Assembly (NCBI RefSeq): GCF_029888045.1
Contig: NZ_JARXRN010000016.1
Coordinates: 343,781 to 387,131, forward strand
Source: Luteimonas rhizosphaericola
Lineage (GTDB): Bacteria; Pseudomonadota; Gammaproteobacteria; Xanthomonadales; Xanthomonadaceae
Length of the DNA: 43,351 nt
Direction: 5' to 3'
Shown here: one piece after another, positions 9,325 through 17,189 of the stretch
Layout: every line of letters begins with the position of its first letter
How positions within the stretch are numbered: the first letter of the stretch is position 1
Made by a program: the position numbers and the translations under genes
The notes under the pieces: generated by a model
Told to the model about the DNA's origin: nothing
The model's input: only the letters and a program-made list of their open reading frames with translations
The model's database searches: none

Positions 9325-9741
9325 TCAGGCCGGCGCTTCCGGGTCGCGGTCGATGTCGTCGAGCACCTCGCCGCGCTCGCGCGCGCGCCGCGCCAGCGCG
9401 ATGTAGCGGGCGCGGAAGGCGTCGATCTCGCGATCGCCCAGCTCCTCCAGGTCCAGCAGTGCGTTGTGCGCGTCGCGCGTCACCCGGATCAGTTCGTCGA
9501 GCTTGATCTGCATCGCCTCGGTGTCGCGGTTCTGGGTGTTCTGGATCAGGAACACCATCAGGAAGGTGATGATGGTGGTACCGGTGTTGATCACCAGCTG
9601 CCAGGTGTCGCTGAAGCCGAACAGCGGACCGGTCAGGGCCCAGGCCGCGATCACGCCCAGCGCCAGCACGAAGCACAGCGAGCGGCCGGTGAAGCGCGAG
9701 GCCGCCTTCGCCAGACGGATGAACAGAACGTCGCCGATCAT
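9325..9741 (-). CDS. Low-affinity iron permease family membrane protein
   Basis: A 138-residue inner-membrane protein with two transmembrane helices. The first is CFVLALGVIAAWALTGPLFG and the second WQLVINTGTTIITFLMVFLI. The conserved cytoplasmic segment IQNTQNRDTEAMQIKLDELIR follows, typical of the low-affinity iron permease family (PF04120-type). The name comes from the yeast Fet4 relationship; bacterial members have no proven transport function. The start ATG at 9739-9741 has GGAG upstream. The C-terminal third is charged (RARERGEVLDDIDRD) and probably cytosolic. rimO lies upstream on the same strand but with a 91-base gap and a separate -10-like box. Confidence 0.9.
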   Translation of the reverse strand: MIGDVLFIRLAKAASRFTGRSLCFVLALGVIAAWALTGPLFGFSDTWQLVINTGTTIITFLMVFLIQNTQNRDTEAMQIKLDELIRVTRDAHNALLDLEELGDREIDAFRARYIALARRARERGEVLDDIDRDPEAPA

Positions 9742-9772
9742 GGCGCCTGCTCCAGGTGGGAAGACGCCGCCG

Positions 9773-9778
9773 AGTATG
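9773..9778 (-). promoter_or_regulatory. -10-like element for the iron-permease-family gene
   Basis: CATACT on the minus strand sits about 32 bases upstream of the ATG at 9741, between rimO and the permease gene. It is the only AT-containing hexamer of this type in the gap. No convincing -35 was seen. Confidence 0.3.
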
Positions 9779-9832
9779 CGTCCGTGCGCGGCGGCCGGAC
9801 AGTCGCTCGGCGCGGGCGCCGGCGCGCCGGCG

Positions 9833-11197
9833 TCAGCCCAGCATGCGCAGCGGCGCGACGGTCTCGCCGTACAGGTCGTGCTCGTCGCTGCCCAGGATGC
9901 GCACGTCGACGAAGTCGCCCGGTTGCAGGCCCGCCTCGCGGCCGTCCTGCACCTGCACCACGCCGTCGATCTCGGGCGCATCGGCCATCGAACGCGCGAT
10001 CGCGAGTTCGCCGTCGACCAGGTCCACCAGGCAGCGCTGCACGCTGCCGACCTTCGCCTCGAGGATCTGCGCCGAGATCTCCGCCTGCACCTCCATGAAG
10101 CGGGCCAGGCGTTCCTGCTTGACCGCCTCGGGTACCGGGTCGGGCAGCGCGTTCGCGGTGGCGCCCTCCACCGGCGAATACGCGAACGCCCCCACCCGGT
10201 CCAGCCGCACCTCGCGCAGGAAGTCGAGCAGTTCCTCGAACTCGGCCTCGGTCTCGCCGGGGAAGCCGACGATGAAGGTGCTGCGGATCGTGAGCTCCGG
10301 GCAGATCGCGCGCCAGCGGGCGATGCGCTCGATCACGCGGTCGACCGCGCCGGGGCGCTTCATCAGCCGCAGGATGCGCGGGCTGGCGTGCTGGAACGGG
10401 ATGTCCAGGTAGGGCAGCAGCCGGCCTTCGGCCATCAGCGGGATGGTGTCGTCCACGTGCGGATACGGATACACGTAGTGCAGCCGCGTCCACACGCCGA
10501 GTTCGGACAGCCCCTCGCACAGCGAACGCATGCGCGTGTCGTAGTCGCGACCGCGCCACTGTCCGCCGGCGTAGCGCCGGTCGACGCCGTAGGCGGAGGT
10601 GTCCTGCGAGACCACCAGCAGTTCGCGCACTCCGCCGCGCTCGACCAGCCGCTCGGCCTCGCGCAACACTTCGTCCACCGGGCGCGAGACCAGGTCGCCC
10701 CGCATCGAGGGAATGATGCAGAAGCTGCAGCGGTGGTTGCAGCCTTCGGAAATCTTCAGGTACGCGTAGTGTTTCGGCGTGAGCTTGATGCCGATGTCGT
10801 CCTCGCGCGCGCGCCGCGGCACCAGGTCGACGAACGGGTCGTGGCGCGGCGGCAGCGCGCCGTGCACCGCGCGCATCACGCTGGCGTAGTCCTGCGGCCC
10901 GCTGATCGAGAGCACGTCGGGGTACTGCTCGCGGATCAGCTCCGAGCGCTTGCCCAGGCAGCCGGTCACGATCACCTTGCCGTTCTCGGCCATCGCCTCG
11001 CCGATCGCGTCCAGCGACTCGGCCACCGCCGAGTCGATGAAGCCGCAGGTGTTGACCACCACCACGTCCGCATCGTCGTAGCTCTGGACCAGGTCGTAGC
11101 CCTCGACCCGGAGCTGGGTGAGGATGCGCTCGGAATCCACCAGCGCCTTGGGGCAGCCGAGGCTGACGAAACCGACCTTGGGACTGGCAGCGGACAT
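9833..11197 (-). CDS. rimO: Ribosomal protein uS12 methylthiotransferase
   Basis: RimO adds a methylthio group to an aspartate of ribosomal protein S12. The 454-residue protein has the three-part layout of the family. An N-terminal methylthiotransferase domain carries cysteines C15, C51 and C80 ([26 protein letters not shown]). The radical-SAM domain has C153, C157 and C160 in [14 protein letters not shown]-terminal TRAM domain ends in [14 protein letters not shown]. The VDSE and GCPKALV wording separates it from the tRNA enzyme MiaB. The start ATG at 11195-11197 follows a leader with a perfect TATAAT about 54 bases upstream, and the gene diverges from the dienelactone hydrolase operon. Confidence 0.96.
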   Translation of the reverse strand: MSAASPKVGFVSLGCPKALVDSERILTQLRVEGYDLVQSYDDADVVVVNTCGFIDSAVAESLDAIGEAMAENGKVIVTGCLGKRSELIREQYPDVLSISGPQDYASVMRAVHGALPPRHDPFVDLVPRRAREDDIGIKLTPKHYAYLKISEGCNHRCSFCIIPSMRGDLVSRPVDEVLREAERLVERGGVRELLVVSQDTSAYGVDRRYAGGQWRGRDYDTRMRSLCEGLSELGVWTRLHYVYPYPHVDDTIPLMAEGRLLPYLDIPFQHASPRILRLMKRPGAVDRVIERIARWRAICPELTIRSTFIVGFPGETEAEFEELLDFLREVRLDRVGAFAYSPVEGATANALPDPVPEAVKQERLARFMEVQAEISAQILEAKVGSVQRCLVDLVDGELAIARSMADAPEIDGVVQVQDGREAGLQPGDFVDVRILGSDEHDLYGETVAPLRMLG

Positions 11198-11250
11198 GGG
11201 GAACCGGGCGCGGAGAGGGCGCGCGACGCGAGGCGCGTCACGGGGCGCGA

Positions 11251-11270
11251 ATTATAGCCTCGGCTAGAAT
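11251..11270. promoter_or_regulatory. Back-to-back -10 elements of rimO and the dienelactone hydrolase/pxp operon
   Basis: The minus strand reads a perfect TATAAT at 11256-11251, pointing to rimO. The plus strand reads TAGAAT at 11265-11270, pointing to the operon, with its first ATGs at 11286 and 11298. The two boxes are only 8 bases apart, so polymerase binding in the two directions may be mutually exclusive. -35 boxes are weak in both directions. Confidence 0.5.
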
Positions 11271-11297
11271 CGGGCCCTCCGCCGGATGGAGCCTGCC

Positions 11298-11986
11298 ATG
11301 GGCCGCGACATCGTCATCCACGGACCGCAGGGGCCGGTCGACGCCTGGCGCGCCGACCCGCCGGAGCACGCCGCCGCGCTGGGCGCGGTGGTGGTGGTGC
11401 AGGAGATCTTCGGAGTCAACGACCACATCCGCAGCGTGGCCGAGGGCTTCGCCGCGGCCGGCTACGTCGCGCTGGCGCCCGCGCTGTTCGACCCGGTGGC
11501 GCGCAACGTCGAACTGGGCTACGACGAGGCCGGCTTCGCCCGCGGCCGCGCCCTGGTGGAGGAACTCGGCACCGACCGCGCGGTGGCGGTGATCGCGGCC
11601 GCCGCGGGGCAGCTGCAGGACGAAGGACTGAAGACGGCGGTCGTCGGCTTCTGCTGGGGCGGCAGCATGGCGCTGCTGGCTAATACCCGGCTCGGGCTGC
11701 CGGCGGTGTCCTACTACGGGGCGCGCTCGCGCCCGTTCCTTGGCGAACCGCTGCGCGCGCCGATGCTGTTCCATTTCGGCGGCGAGGACGCCACGACGCC
11801 GGACGAGGACATCCGGGCCCACCGCCAGCCTGGCCCGAGGCCGGGATCCACGTGTATCCGGGCGCCGGCCATGCCTTCAACCGCGATGTCGATGCCCGCT
11901 ACTTCCATCCCGCCAGCGCGGCGCTCGCACGCAAGCGTACGCTGGCCTTCCTGGATGCCGCGCTGCGAGGACCGGAGGCCCCATGA
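11298..11986 (+). pseudogene. Dienelactone hydrolase family protein, interrupted by a one-base frameshift
   Basis: An alpha/beta hydrolase of the dienelactone hydrolase family. The N-terminal part is intact: the EIFGVN segment, the nucleophile Cys in GFCWGG (C119) and the Asp in GGEDATTPDE (D164). After residue 177 (HRQ, codon ending 11828) homology jumps by one frame. The reading frame two bases further on gives WPEAGIHVYPGAGHAFN, with the catalytic His, through ALRGPEAP and a TGA at 11984-11986. Observed CAGCCTGG against expected CAGGCCTGG suggests one lost G. As written, the unshifted frame runs to 12020 and lacks the His. It may be a true mutation or a sequencing error. Start ATG 11298 has GGAG upstream; an ATG at 11286 is also in frame. 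Confidence 0.85.
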
Positions 11987-12408
11987 ATGCGAACGCCCAC
12001 GGCCCCTACGCGCTGGATGAGCAGCTCGCGGCCGACACCCACCCGCTGGCCGCGCTCGACCTGTGCGACCTGCGCCTGATGGACGACGCCAACTACCCCT
12101 GGCTGGTGCTGGTGCCGCGCGTGGCCGGGGCGCGCGAACTGCTCGACCTCGACGCCGCCCAGCGCCACCGCCTCACCGACGAGATCGACCTGGCCGGGCG
12201 TGCGCTGCGCGAGGTATTCCACCCGTTCAAGCTCAACGTTGCCGCGCTCGGCAACCTGGTGCCGCAGCTGCACGTGCACGTGATCGCGCGCTTCCAGGAC
12301 GACCCGGCCTGGCCGGCACCGGTCTGGGGACGCGTGGCCGCACGCCCGTATTCGCCCGATGCGCTGGTCGGGCGCATCCGACTGCTCGAGGCCGCGCTGC
12401 GCGCGTGA
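11983..12408 (+). CDS. HIT-family (histidine triad) protein
   Basis: A 141-residue small cytosolic protein with a HIT fold. The central signature is QLHVHVIARF, with H97 and H99 and the preceding NVAALGNLVP loop that binds the nucleotide phosphate. Classical HIT proteins have a third histidine two positions further on; here that position is Ile, a variant I recall from xanthomonad members. HIT enzymes hydrolyse nucleotide phosphoramidates or transfer nucleotides; the substrate here is unknown. Its ATG overlaps the restored dienelactone hydrolase stop (ATGA) and its stop overlaps the pxpB GTG (GTGA), so it sits inside the translationally coupled operon. Confidence 0.88.
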   Translation: MNANAHGPYALDEQLAADTHPLAALDLCDLRLMDDANYPWLVLVPRVAGARELLDLDAAQRHRLTDEIDLAGRALREVFHPFKLNVAALGNLVPQLHVHVIARFQDDPAWPAPVWGRVAARPYSPDALVGRIRLLEAALRA

Positions 12409-13118
12409 GCGGCGTCGCGATCGAGCCGCTCGGCGAGGACGCGCTGCTGCTGCGCTTGGACCGCCGCATCGATCCTGCGGTGAACGCGCGCGTGCATGCG
12501 CTGGCGCGGCGGATCGAGGCCGCGCGCTGGCCGTGGGTGCGGGAGGTGGTGCCGGCCTACGCGTCGCTCGCGGTGTGCCTGGCGCAGGACGCCTGCGACG
12601 ATGCCGGCGGGATCGACGCCACAGCCGAGGCCCTGCGCGTCCTGCTGGCCGGCGGTGACGATCCGGATGATGCGCGCGCGGCGGCTGCGCCGCCGATCGA
12701 GATCCCCGTCTGCCATGCGCCGGCGTTCGCGCCGGACCTGGACGCGGTGGCGGCGCATGCCGGCCTGTCCACGGCCGAGGTGATCGCACTGCACTGCGCG
12801 GGGGACTACCGGGTGGCGATGACCGGGTTCGCGCCGGGCTTCCCGTACCTGCTGGGCCTGGATCCGCGCCTGGCGATGCCGCGCCGGGGCACGCCGCGCA
12901 CCCGCGTACCCGCGGGCAGCGTGGCGATCGGCGGCGCGCAGACCGGCATCTATCCGCGCGAAGGCCCGGGCGGGTGGCAGCTCATCGGCCGCACACCGGT
13001 GACGCTGTTCGACCCGCATCGCGATCCGCCCTGCCTGCTGTCGGCCGGTGCGCGGGTGCGCTTCGTCGCGATCGACGAAGACGCGTTCCGCGCCGCGAGC
13101 GGGGACCGCGCCCCATGA
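12405..13118 (+). CDS. pxpB: 5-oxoprolinase subunit PxpB (KipI family)
   Basis: PxpB with PxpC and PxpA forms the widespread prokaryotic ATP-dependent 5-oxoprolinase, which opens pyroglutamate to glutamate. The 237-residue product shows the KipI/allophanate-hydrolase-subunit-1 signature: GEDALLLRL near the N-terminus, then MTGFAPGFPYLLGLDPRLAMPRR, PAGSVAIGGAQTGIYP and GGWQLIGRTP. The start is a GTG at 12405-12407 overlapping the HIT stop; it aligns with the usual family start. Stop and the pxpC ATG overlap by four bases. The old name KipI (kinase inhibitor of Bacillus) is not supported by this context. Confidence 0.94.
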   Translation: MSGVAIEPLGEDALLLRLDRRIDPAVNARVHALARRIEAARWPWVREVVPAYASLAVCLAQDACDDAGGIDATAEALRVLLAGGDDPDDARAAAAPPIEIPVCHAPAFAPDLDAVAAHAGLSTAEVIALHCAGDYRVAMTGFAPGFPYLLGLDPRLAMPRRGTPRTRVPAGSVAIGGAQTGIYPREGPGGWQLIGRTPVTLFDPHRDPPCLLSAGARVRFVAIDEDAFRAASGDRAP

Positions 13119-14077
13119 GCATCGAAGTGCTCGCCCCCGGGCTGGCGACGCTGATCCAGGACGGGGGCCGAGCGGGCCTGCGCCACCTCGGCATCGGCAG
13201 CGCCGGCGCGCTGGACCCGTGGGCGTTCGCGCTGGCGAACCTCGTCGTCGGCAATCCGCCCGGCGCGCCGGTGCTGGAGATCACCCTGTCCGGGCCGACG
13301 CTGCGCTTCCATGCGCCGGCGCGGATCGTGCTGTGCGGGGCCGCGGTCGAGGCCGAGGTCGATGGCGTGCCGGTGCCGGGTCATCGCTGCGTCGACCTGC
13401 CGGCCGGCAGCGCGCTGCACATCGGGCGCTGCACGGCCGGCGCACGCGCCTACCTCGCCGTGGCCGGCGGCCTGTCCGTGGCGGCGACCCTGGGCAGCGC
13501 GAGTACCGACCTGCGCGGCGGCTTCGGCGGCCAGGCGGGGCGCGTCCTGCGCCGGGGCGACCAGCTGGCCATGTGCCCGGCGTCCATCGACGTGGCGGCA
13601 TTGCGGATCGCACCCTGGTGGATCGAGCCGGCCTGCGACGACCGTCCGAGGGGCGCGGAACCCCTGGTGCGCGTGCTGCCCGGCAGCGACACCACCATCC
13701 CACCGGATGCACTGCTCGGGCCCGCGTGGCAGGTGCGCCCCGACAGCAGCCGCCAGGGCCTGCGCCTGGCAGGGCCTGCACTCGCACGGGAAGACGACAG
13801 CGAACGCGTGTCCGAACCGGTGATGCCGGGCACGATCCAGCTGCCCGCCGATGGCCAGCCGATCGTGCTGCTGGCCGATGCCCAGACCCATGGCGGCTAT
13901 CCGCGCATCGGCCATGCGATCCGCGCCGACTGGCCGCTGCTGGCGCAGCTGCGGCCCGGCGACCGGGTGCGGTTTGCCGCCTGCACGCACGCGCAGGCGC
14001 GCGACGCGCTTTGCCGCCAGCGCCAGCGCCTGCATAGAATCGCACTGGCTCTCGATGCGAAGCGCGCCCTTGCTTGA
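13115..14077 (+). CDS. pxpC: 5-oxoprolinase subunit PxpC (KipA family)
   Basis: The biotin-dependent-carboxylase-like/allophanate hydrolase subunit 2 family partner of PxpB, 320 residues. Family landmarks are the N-terminal GLATLIQDGGRAGLRHLGIGSAGALDPWAF, then NPPGAPVLEITLSGPTLRF, the LAVAGGL segment near the middle, and SEPVMPGTIQLPADGQPIVLLADAQTHGGYPRIGH near the C-terminus. It is thought to contribute the ATP- or phosphate-handling face of the complex; the exact division of labour is not visible in sequence. It overlaps pxpB by four bases and pxpA by 23 bases, which favours balanced subunit production. Confidence 0.94.
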   Translation: MSIEVLAPGLATLIQDGGRAGLRHLGIGSAGALDPWAFALANLVVGNPPGAPVLEITLSGPTLRFHAPARIVLCGAAVEAEVDGVPVPGHRCVDLPAGSALHIGRCTAGARAYLAVAGGLSVAATLGSASTDLRGGFGGQAGRVLRRGDQLAMCPASIDVAALRIAPWWIEPACDDRPRGAEPLVRVLPGSDTTIPPDALLGPAWQVRPDSSRQGLRLAGPALAREDDSERVSEPVMPGTIQLPADGQPIVLLADAQTHGGYPRIGHAIRADWPLLAQLRPGDRVRFAACTHAQARDALCRQRQRLHRIALALDAKRALA

Positions 14078-14825
14078 CCGGATCGATTTCAACTGCGACC
14101 TCGGCGAAGGCTGCGGCCAGGATGCCGCGATCGTGCCCTACATCAGCTCGGCCAGCATCGCCTGCGGCGGTCACGCCGGAAGCGACGACACCATGCGCGA
14201 GGCCGTGGCCCTGTGCCGTGCGCACCGCGTGGCGATCGGCGCGCATCCCTCGTTCGTCGACCGCGAGTACTTCGGCCGTCGCGAACTCGCGCTGGGGCCC
14301 GGCGCGATCCACGTGCTGGTACTGGCGCAGGTGCGGCGGCTGGCGGCGATCTGCACTGCCGCCGGCGCGCCGCTGCGCCACGTCAAACCGCACGGTGCGC
14401 TGTACAACCTCGCCGCGCGCGACCACGACGTCGCCGATGCCATCGCCGCCGCGGTGCATGCGATCGACCCGGCGCTGTGGCTGTACGCCCTGTCGGGGTC
14501 GGCACTGGCCGAGGCCGGGCGCCTCGCGGGCCTGTCCGTGGCCGAGGAAGCCTTCGCCGAGCGCCGCTACGCCGCCGATGGCCGGCTGGCGCCGCGCACG
14601 CAGGCCGGTTCCGTCATCGACAGCCTCGATGCCGCGCTGGAACAGGTGCGGAGCCTGCTGCACGACGGCGCGGTCACCGCGCTGGACGGCAGCCGCGTCG
14701 CGGCGCGCGCCGACACCCTGTGCCTGCACGGCGACCGGCCCGACGCGCCCGCCTTCGCCGCCGCGCTGCACGAGGCGCTGCGGGCGGACAGCATCCGCAT
14801 CCGCGCGCCCGGCGCCGACGCATGA
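14055..14825 (+). CDS. pxpA: 5-oxoprolinase subunit PxpA (LamB/YcsF family)
   Basis: A 256-residue LamB/YcsF family protein with a TIM-barrel-like deacetylase-related fold, the probable hydrolytic subunit of 5-oxoprolinase. Conserved motifs are DFNCDLGEG near the start, SSASIACGGHAGSD, GAHPSFVDREYFGRREL, VKPHGALYN and the C-terminal LCLHGD, all typical. The start ATG at 14055 lies 23 bases inside pxpC; it places DFNCDLGEG at residues 11-19 as in relatives. Its TGA overlaps the ATG of the DUF969 gene. Gene order B-C-A with permease genes next matches clusters recalled from 5-oxoprolinase work. Confidence 0.95.
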   Translation: MRSAPLLDRIDFNCDLGEGCGQDAAIVPYISSASIACGGHAGSDDTMREAVALCRAHRVAIGAHPSFVDREYFGRRELALGPGAIHVLVLAQVRRLAAICTAAGAPLRHVKPHGALYNLAARDHDVADAIAAAVHAIDPALWLYALSGSALAEAGRLAGLSVAEEAFAERRYAADGRLAPRTQAGSVIDSLDAALEQVRSLLHDGAVTALDGSRVAARADTLCLHGDRPDAPAFAAALHEALRADSIRIRAPGADA

Positions 14826-15544
14826 ACTGGTGGCCGCTGCTGGGCATCGCCCTGGTCGTGCTCGGCTTCGTGCTGCGGCTCAATCCCGCACTGGTCGTGG
14901 TCGTGGCCGGGATCGCGACCGGCCTGCTCGCCGGGATCACGCCGCTGGACGTGCTGGCGCTGATCGGCGAGGCGTTCACCAAGCAGCGCTATCTCGCGCT
15001 GTTCCTGCTCACGTTGCCGGCGATCGGGCTGCTCGAACGCCATGGTCTGAAGGAACGCGCGCAGCAGTGGATCGCGCGCCTGCGCGGCGCGACCACGGGC
15101 CGCGCGCTGGCCGCCTACCTCGGCGGCCGGCAGCTGCTGTCCGCGCTGGGGCTGGTCGACCTGGGCGGCCATGCGCAGACGGTGCGCCCGCTGATGGCGC
15201 CGATGGCCGTGGGCGCGGCCGAGAACGCGCACGGCACGCTGCCCGAGGCCACGGTCGAGCGGATCAAGGCGATGACCGCCGCCAGCGAGAACGTCGGCCG
15301 GTTCTTCGGCGAGGACGTGTTCATCGCCTTCGGCGCGGTGCTGCTGATGCAGGGCTTCTTCGCCGAGCACGGCATCGTGCTCGAACCGCTGCACATCGCG
15401 CTGTGGGGCATCCCGACCGCCATCTGCGCCTTCCTGATCCACGCCTCGCGCCTGCTGCGGATGGACGCGCAGCTGGCGCGCGAGGCGGCGGCGCTGCGGG
15501 ATGCGGCCGCGCGGAACGCCCCGGCACCGGAGCGCGGGCCGTGA
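14822..15544 (+). CDS. DUF969 membrane protein, probable pyroglutamate permease component
   Basis: A 240-residue polytopic inner-membrane protein of the DUF969 family. Hydrophobic segments include WWPLLGIALVVLGFVLRL at the N-terminus, LVVVVAGIATGLLAGITPLDVLALIG, YLALFLLTLPAIGLLERHG, a central FIAFGAVLLMQGFF helix and ALWGIPTAICAFLI. Conserved soluble motifs include GGHAQTVRPLMAPMA. The C-terminal ~45 residues are Ala/Arg-rich and cytosolic. DUF969 and DUF979 genes recur together beside 5-oxoprolinase genes; a transport role for pyroglutamate is proposed from context, not shown by sequence. Start and stop both overlap neighbouring genes (ATGA and GTGA). Confidence 0.85.
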   Translation: MNWWPLLGIALVVLGFVLRLNPALVVVVAGIATGLLAGITPLDVLALIGEAFTKQRYLALFLLTLPAIGLLERHGLKERAQQWIARLRGATTGRALAAYLGGRQLLSALGLVDLGGHAQTVRPLMAPMAVGAAENAHGTLPEATVERIKAMTAASENVGRFFGEDVFIAFGAVLLMQGFFAEHGIVLEPLHIALWGIPTAICAFLIHASRLLRMDAQLAREAAALRDAAARNAPAPERGP

Positions 15545-16494
15545 TCACGCTGTCGATGGTCTACTGGCTCGCCGGCGCCTACCTGCTGGCGGTGGCCGCG
15601 CTCGGCCTGCGCGACCGGCACAATCCGCGCCGCCATGCGACCGCGCTGTTCTGGGGCCTGCTCGGGCTGATGTTCCTGGCCGCGGACCGGCTCGCGCCGG
15701 CCGTGGTCGGCGTGGTGGTCGTGGTGCTGGCGGTCCTGGCCGGCTTCGGCGGGCTCGGCCGCGGCCGCTACGACGAGCCCTCGCCGGAGGCCAAGCGCGC
15801 CGAGGCCTTGCGCCTGGGCAACCGCCTGTTCTGGCCGGCGCTGCTGATTCCCGGCGTCTGCGTGCTGCTGGCGGTGGTGCTGAAGGATGTCTCGTTCGGC
15901 GGCCGGTACCTGCTCGGTCGCGAACAGACCACCCTGGTCGCGCTGGGCGTGGCCTGCGTGGTCGCAGCGATCGCCGCCTGCCGGCTCACGCGGCAGACGC
16001 CCTGGAGCGCGGTGGAGCAGTCGCGGCGGCTGATCGACGCGGTGGGCTGGGCGGCGCTCCTGCCGCTGCTGCTGGCGACCCTGGGCGGCGTGTTCGCGGC
16101 GGCGGGCGTGGGCGAGGCGGTGGCGGCACTGGTGGAGATGGCGATCCCGGTCGACAACCGCTTCGTGGTGGTGCTGGCCTACGCGCTCGGGATGGCGCTG
16201 TTCACAATGGTCATGGGCAACGCGTTCGCCGCGTTCCCGGTGATGACCGCCGGCATCGGCCTGCCGCTGCTGGTGCAGCTGCACGGCGCCGATGCCGCGC
16301 CGCTGGCGGCGATCGGCATGCTGTCGGGCTACTGCGGCACCCTGCTCACGCCGATGGCGGCGAACTTCAACCTGGTGCCCGCGGCGCTGCTGGAGCTGAA
16401 GGATCCGAACGCGGTGATTCGCCAGCAGGTGGCGACTGCGCTGCCGCTGCTGGTCTGCAACATCGCATTGATGTACTTCATCGTCTTCCGATGA
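15541..16494 (+). CDS. DUF979 membrane protein, probable pyroglutamate permease component
   Basis: A 317-residue polytopic membrane protein of the DUF979 family, with about eight hydrophobic segments including MVYWLAGAYLLAVAALGL, VVGVVVVVLAVLAGFGGLG, LIPGVCVLLAVVLKDVSFGG and the conserved FTMVMGNAFAAFPVMTAGIGLP. The following GMLSGYCGTLLTPMAANFNLVPAALLEL resembles the re-entrant, Pro- and Asn-containing regions of ion-coupled carboxylate transporters of the IT superfamily. That comparison is inference. The GTG start at 15541 overlaps the DUF969 stop, and the TGA overlaps the pcp ATG. With DUF969 it probably forms a two-part permease delivering pyroglutamate to PxpABC. Confidence 0.85.
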   Translation: MITLSMVYWLAGAYLLAVAALGLRDRHNPRRHATALFWGLLGLMFLAADRLAPAVVGVVVVVLAVLAGFGGLGRGRYDEPSPEAKRAEALRLGNRLFWPALLIPGVCVLLAVVLKDVSFGGRYLLGREQTTLVALGVACVVAAIAACRLTRQTPWSAVEQSRRLIDAVGWAALLPLLLATLGGVFAAAGVGEAVAALVEMAIPVDNRFVVVLAYALGMALFTMVMGNAFAAFPVMTAGIGLPLLVQLHGADAAPLAAIGMLSGYCGTLLTPMAANFNLVPAALLELKDPNAVIRQQVATALPLLVCNIALMYFIVFR

Positions 16495-17153
16495 GCACCC
16501 GGGGCCCGCGCATGCGCAACGTTCTGCTCACCGGCTTCGCGCCGTTCGATGGCGCCGCTTGCAATCCGAGCTGGGACGCGGCGCGCGTGCTCGATGGCGA
16601 GGACGTCGCGGGCCACCGCATCGTGGCACGCAGGCTCCCGGTCGAGTTCGGCGTGGCGCGCGACGCGCTGCGCCAGGCGATCCGGGAACTGCGCCCGGCG
16701 CTGGTCCTGTGTACCGGGCTGGCCTCCGGGCGCAGCGCGATCTCGCTCGAGCGCGTGGCGATCAATGTCGACGATGCTCGCATCCCCGACAACGCCGGCC
16801 GCCAGCCGGTCGACGCGCCGGTGGTGCGCCGCGGCCCGGCGGCCTATTTCTCGACCCTGCCGATCAAGGCGATGTACGCGGCGATCGGCGAGGCCGGCAT
16901 TCCGGTGGAGGTCTCGCAGAGCGCCGGCACCTATGTCTGCAACCACGTGTTCTACGGCCTGATGCACGCGCTGCGCGGCCGCAGGATACGCGCGGGCTTC
17001 GTGCACGTACCGCCGGCCCTGGACCCGAGCGCCGAGAACGGATCCGGAGGCGCGTTGACCCACGACCAGATCGTCGCGGCCCTGCGCATCGCGCTCCGCG
17101 TGGCGCTCACCACGCAGCGGGACCGGCGCATCGGCGCCGGCGCGACGGAGTAG
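16491..17153 (+). CDS. pcp: Pyroglutamyl-peptidase I
   Basis: A cysteine peptidase (family C15) that removes N-terminal pyroglutamate from peptides in the cytosol. The 220-residue protein has LLTGFAPFDG near the N-terminus and the catalytic triad E87 (SLERVAIN), C150 (SAGTYVCNHVFY) and H172 (RAGFVHVPP). Its place as last gene of the pxp operon fits: it generates the substrate that PxpABC converts to glutamate. The ATG at 16491 overlaps the DUF979 stop; a second ATG at 16512 (MRNVLLTGF) would match the usual N-terminus more closely. It converges on dcd with 36 bases between the stops. Confidence 0.95.
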   Translation: MSTRGPRMRNVLLTGFAPFDGAACNPSWDAARVLDGEDVAGHRIVARRLPVEFGVARDALRQAIRELRPALVLCTGLASGRSAISLERVAINVDDARIPDNAGRQPVDAPVVRRGPAAYFSTLPIKAMYAAIGEAGIPVEVSQSAGTYVCNHVFYGLMHALRGRRIRAGFVHVPPALDPSAENGSGGALTHDQIVAALRIALRVALTTQRDRRIGAGATE

Positions 17154-17189
17154 CCGGGCGCGCGGCCCGCCCCGTCCGCTCAGGTGCGC

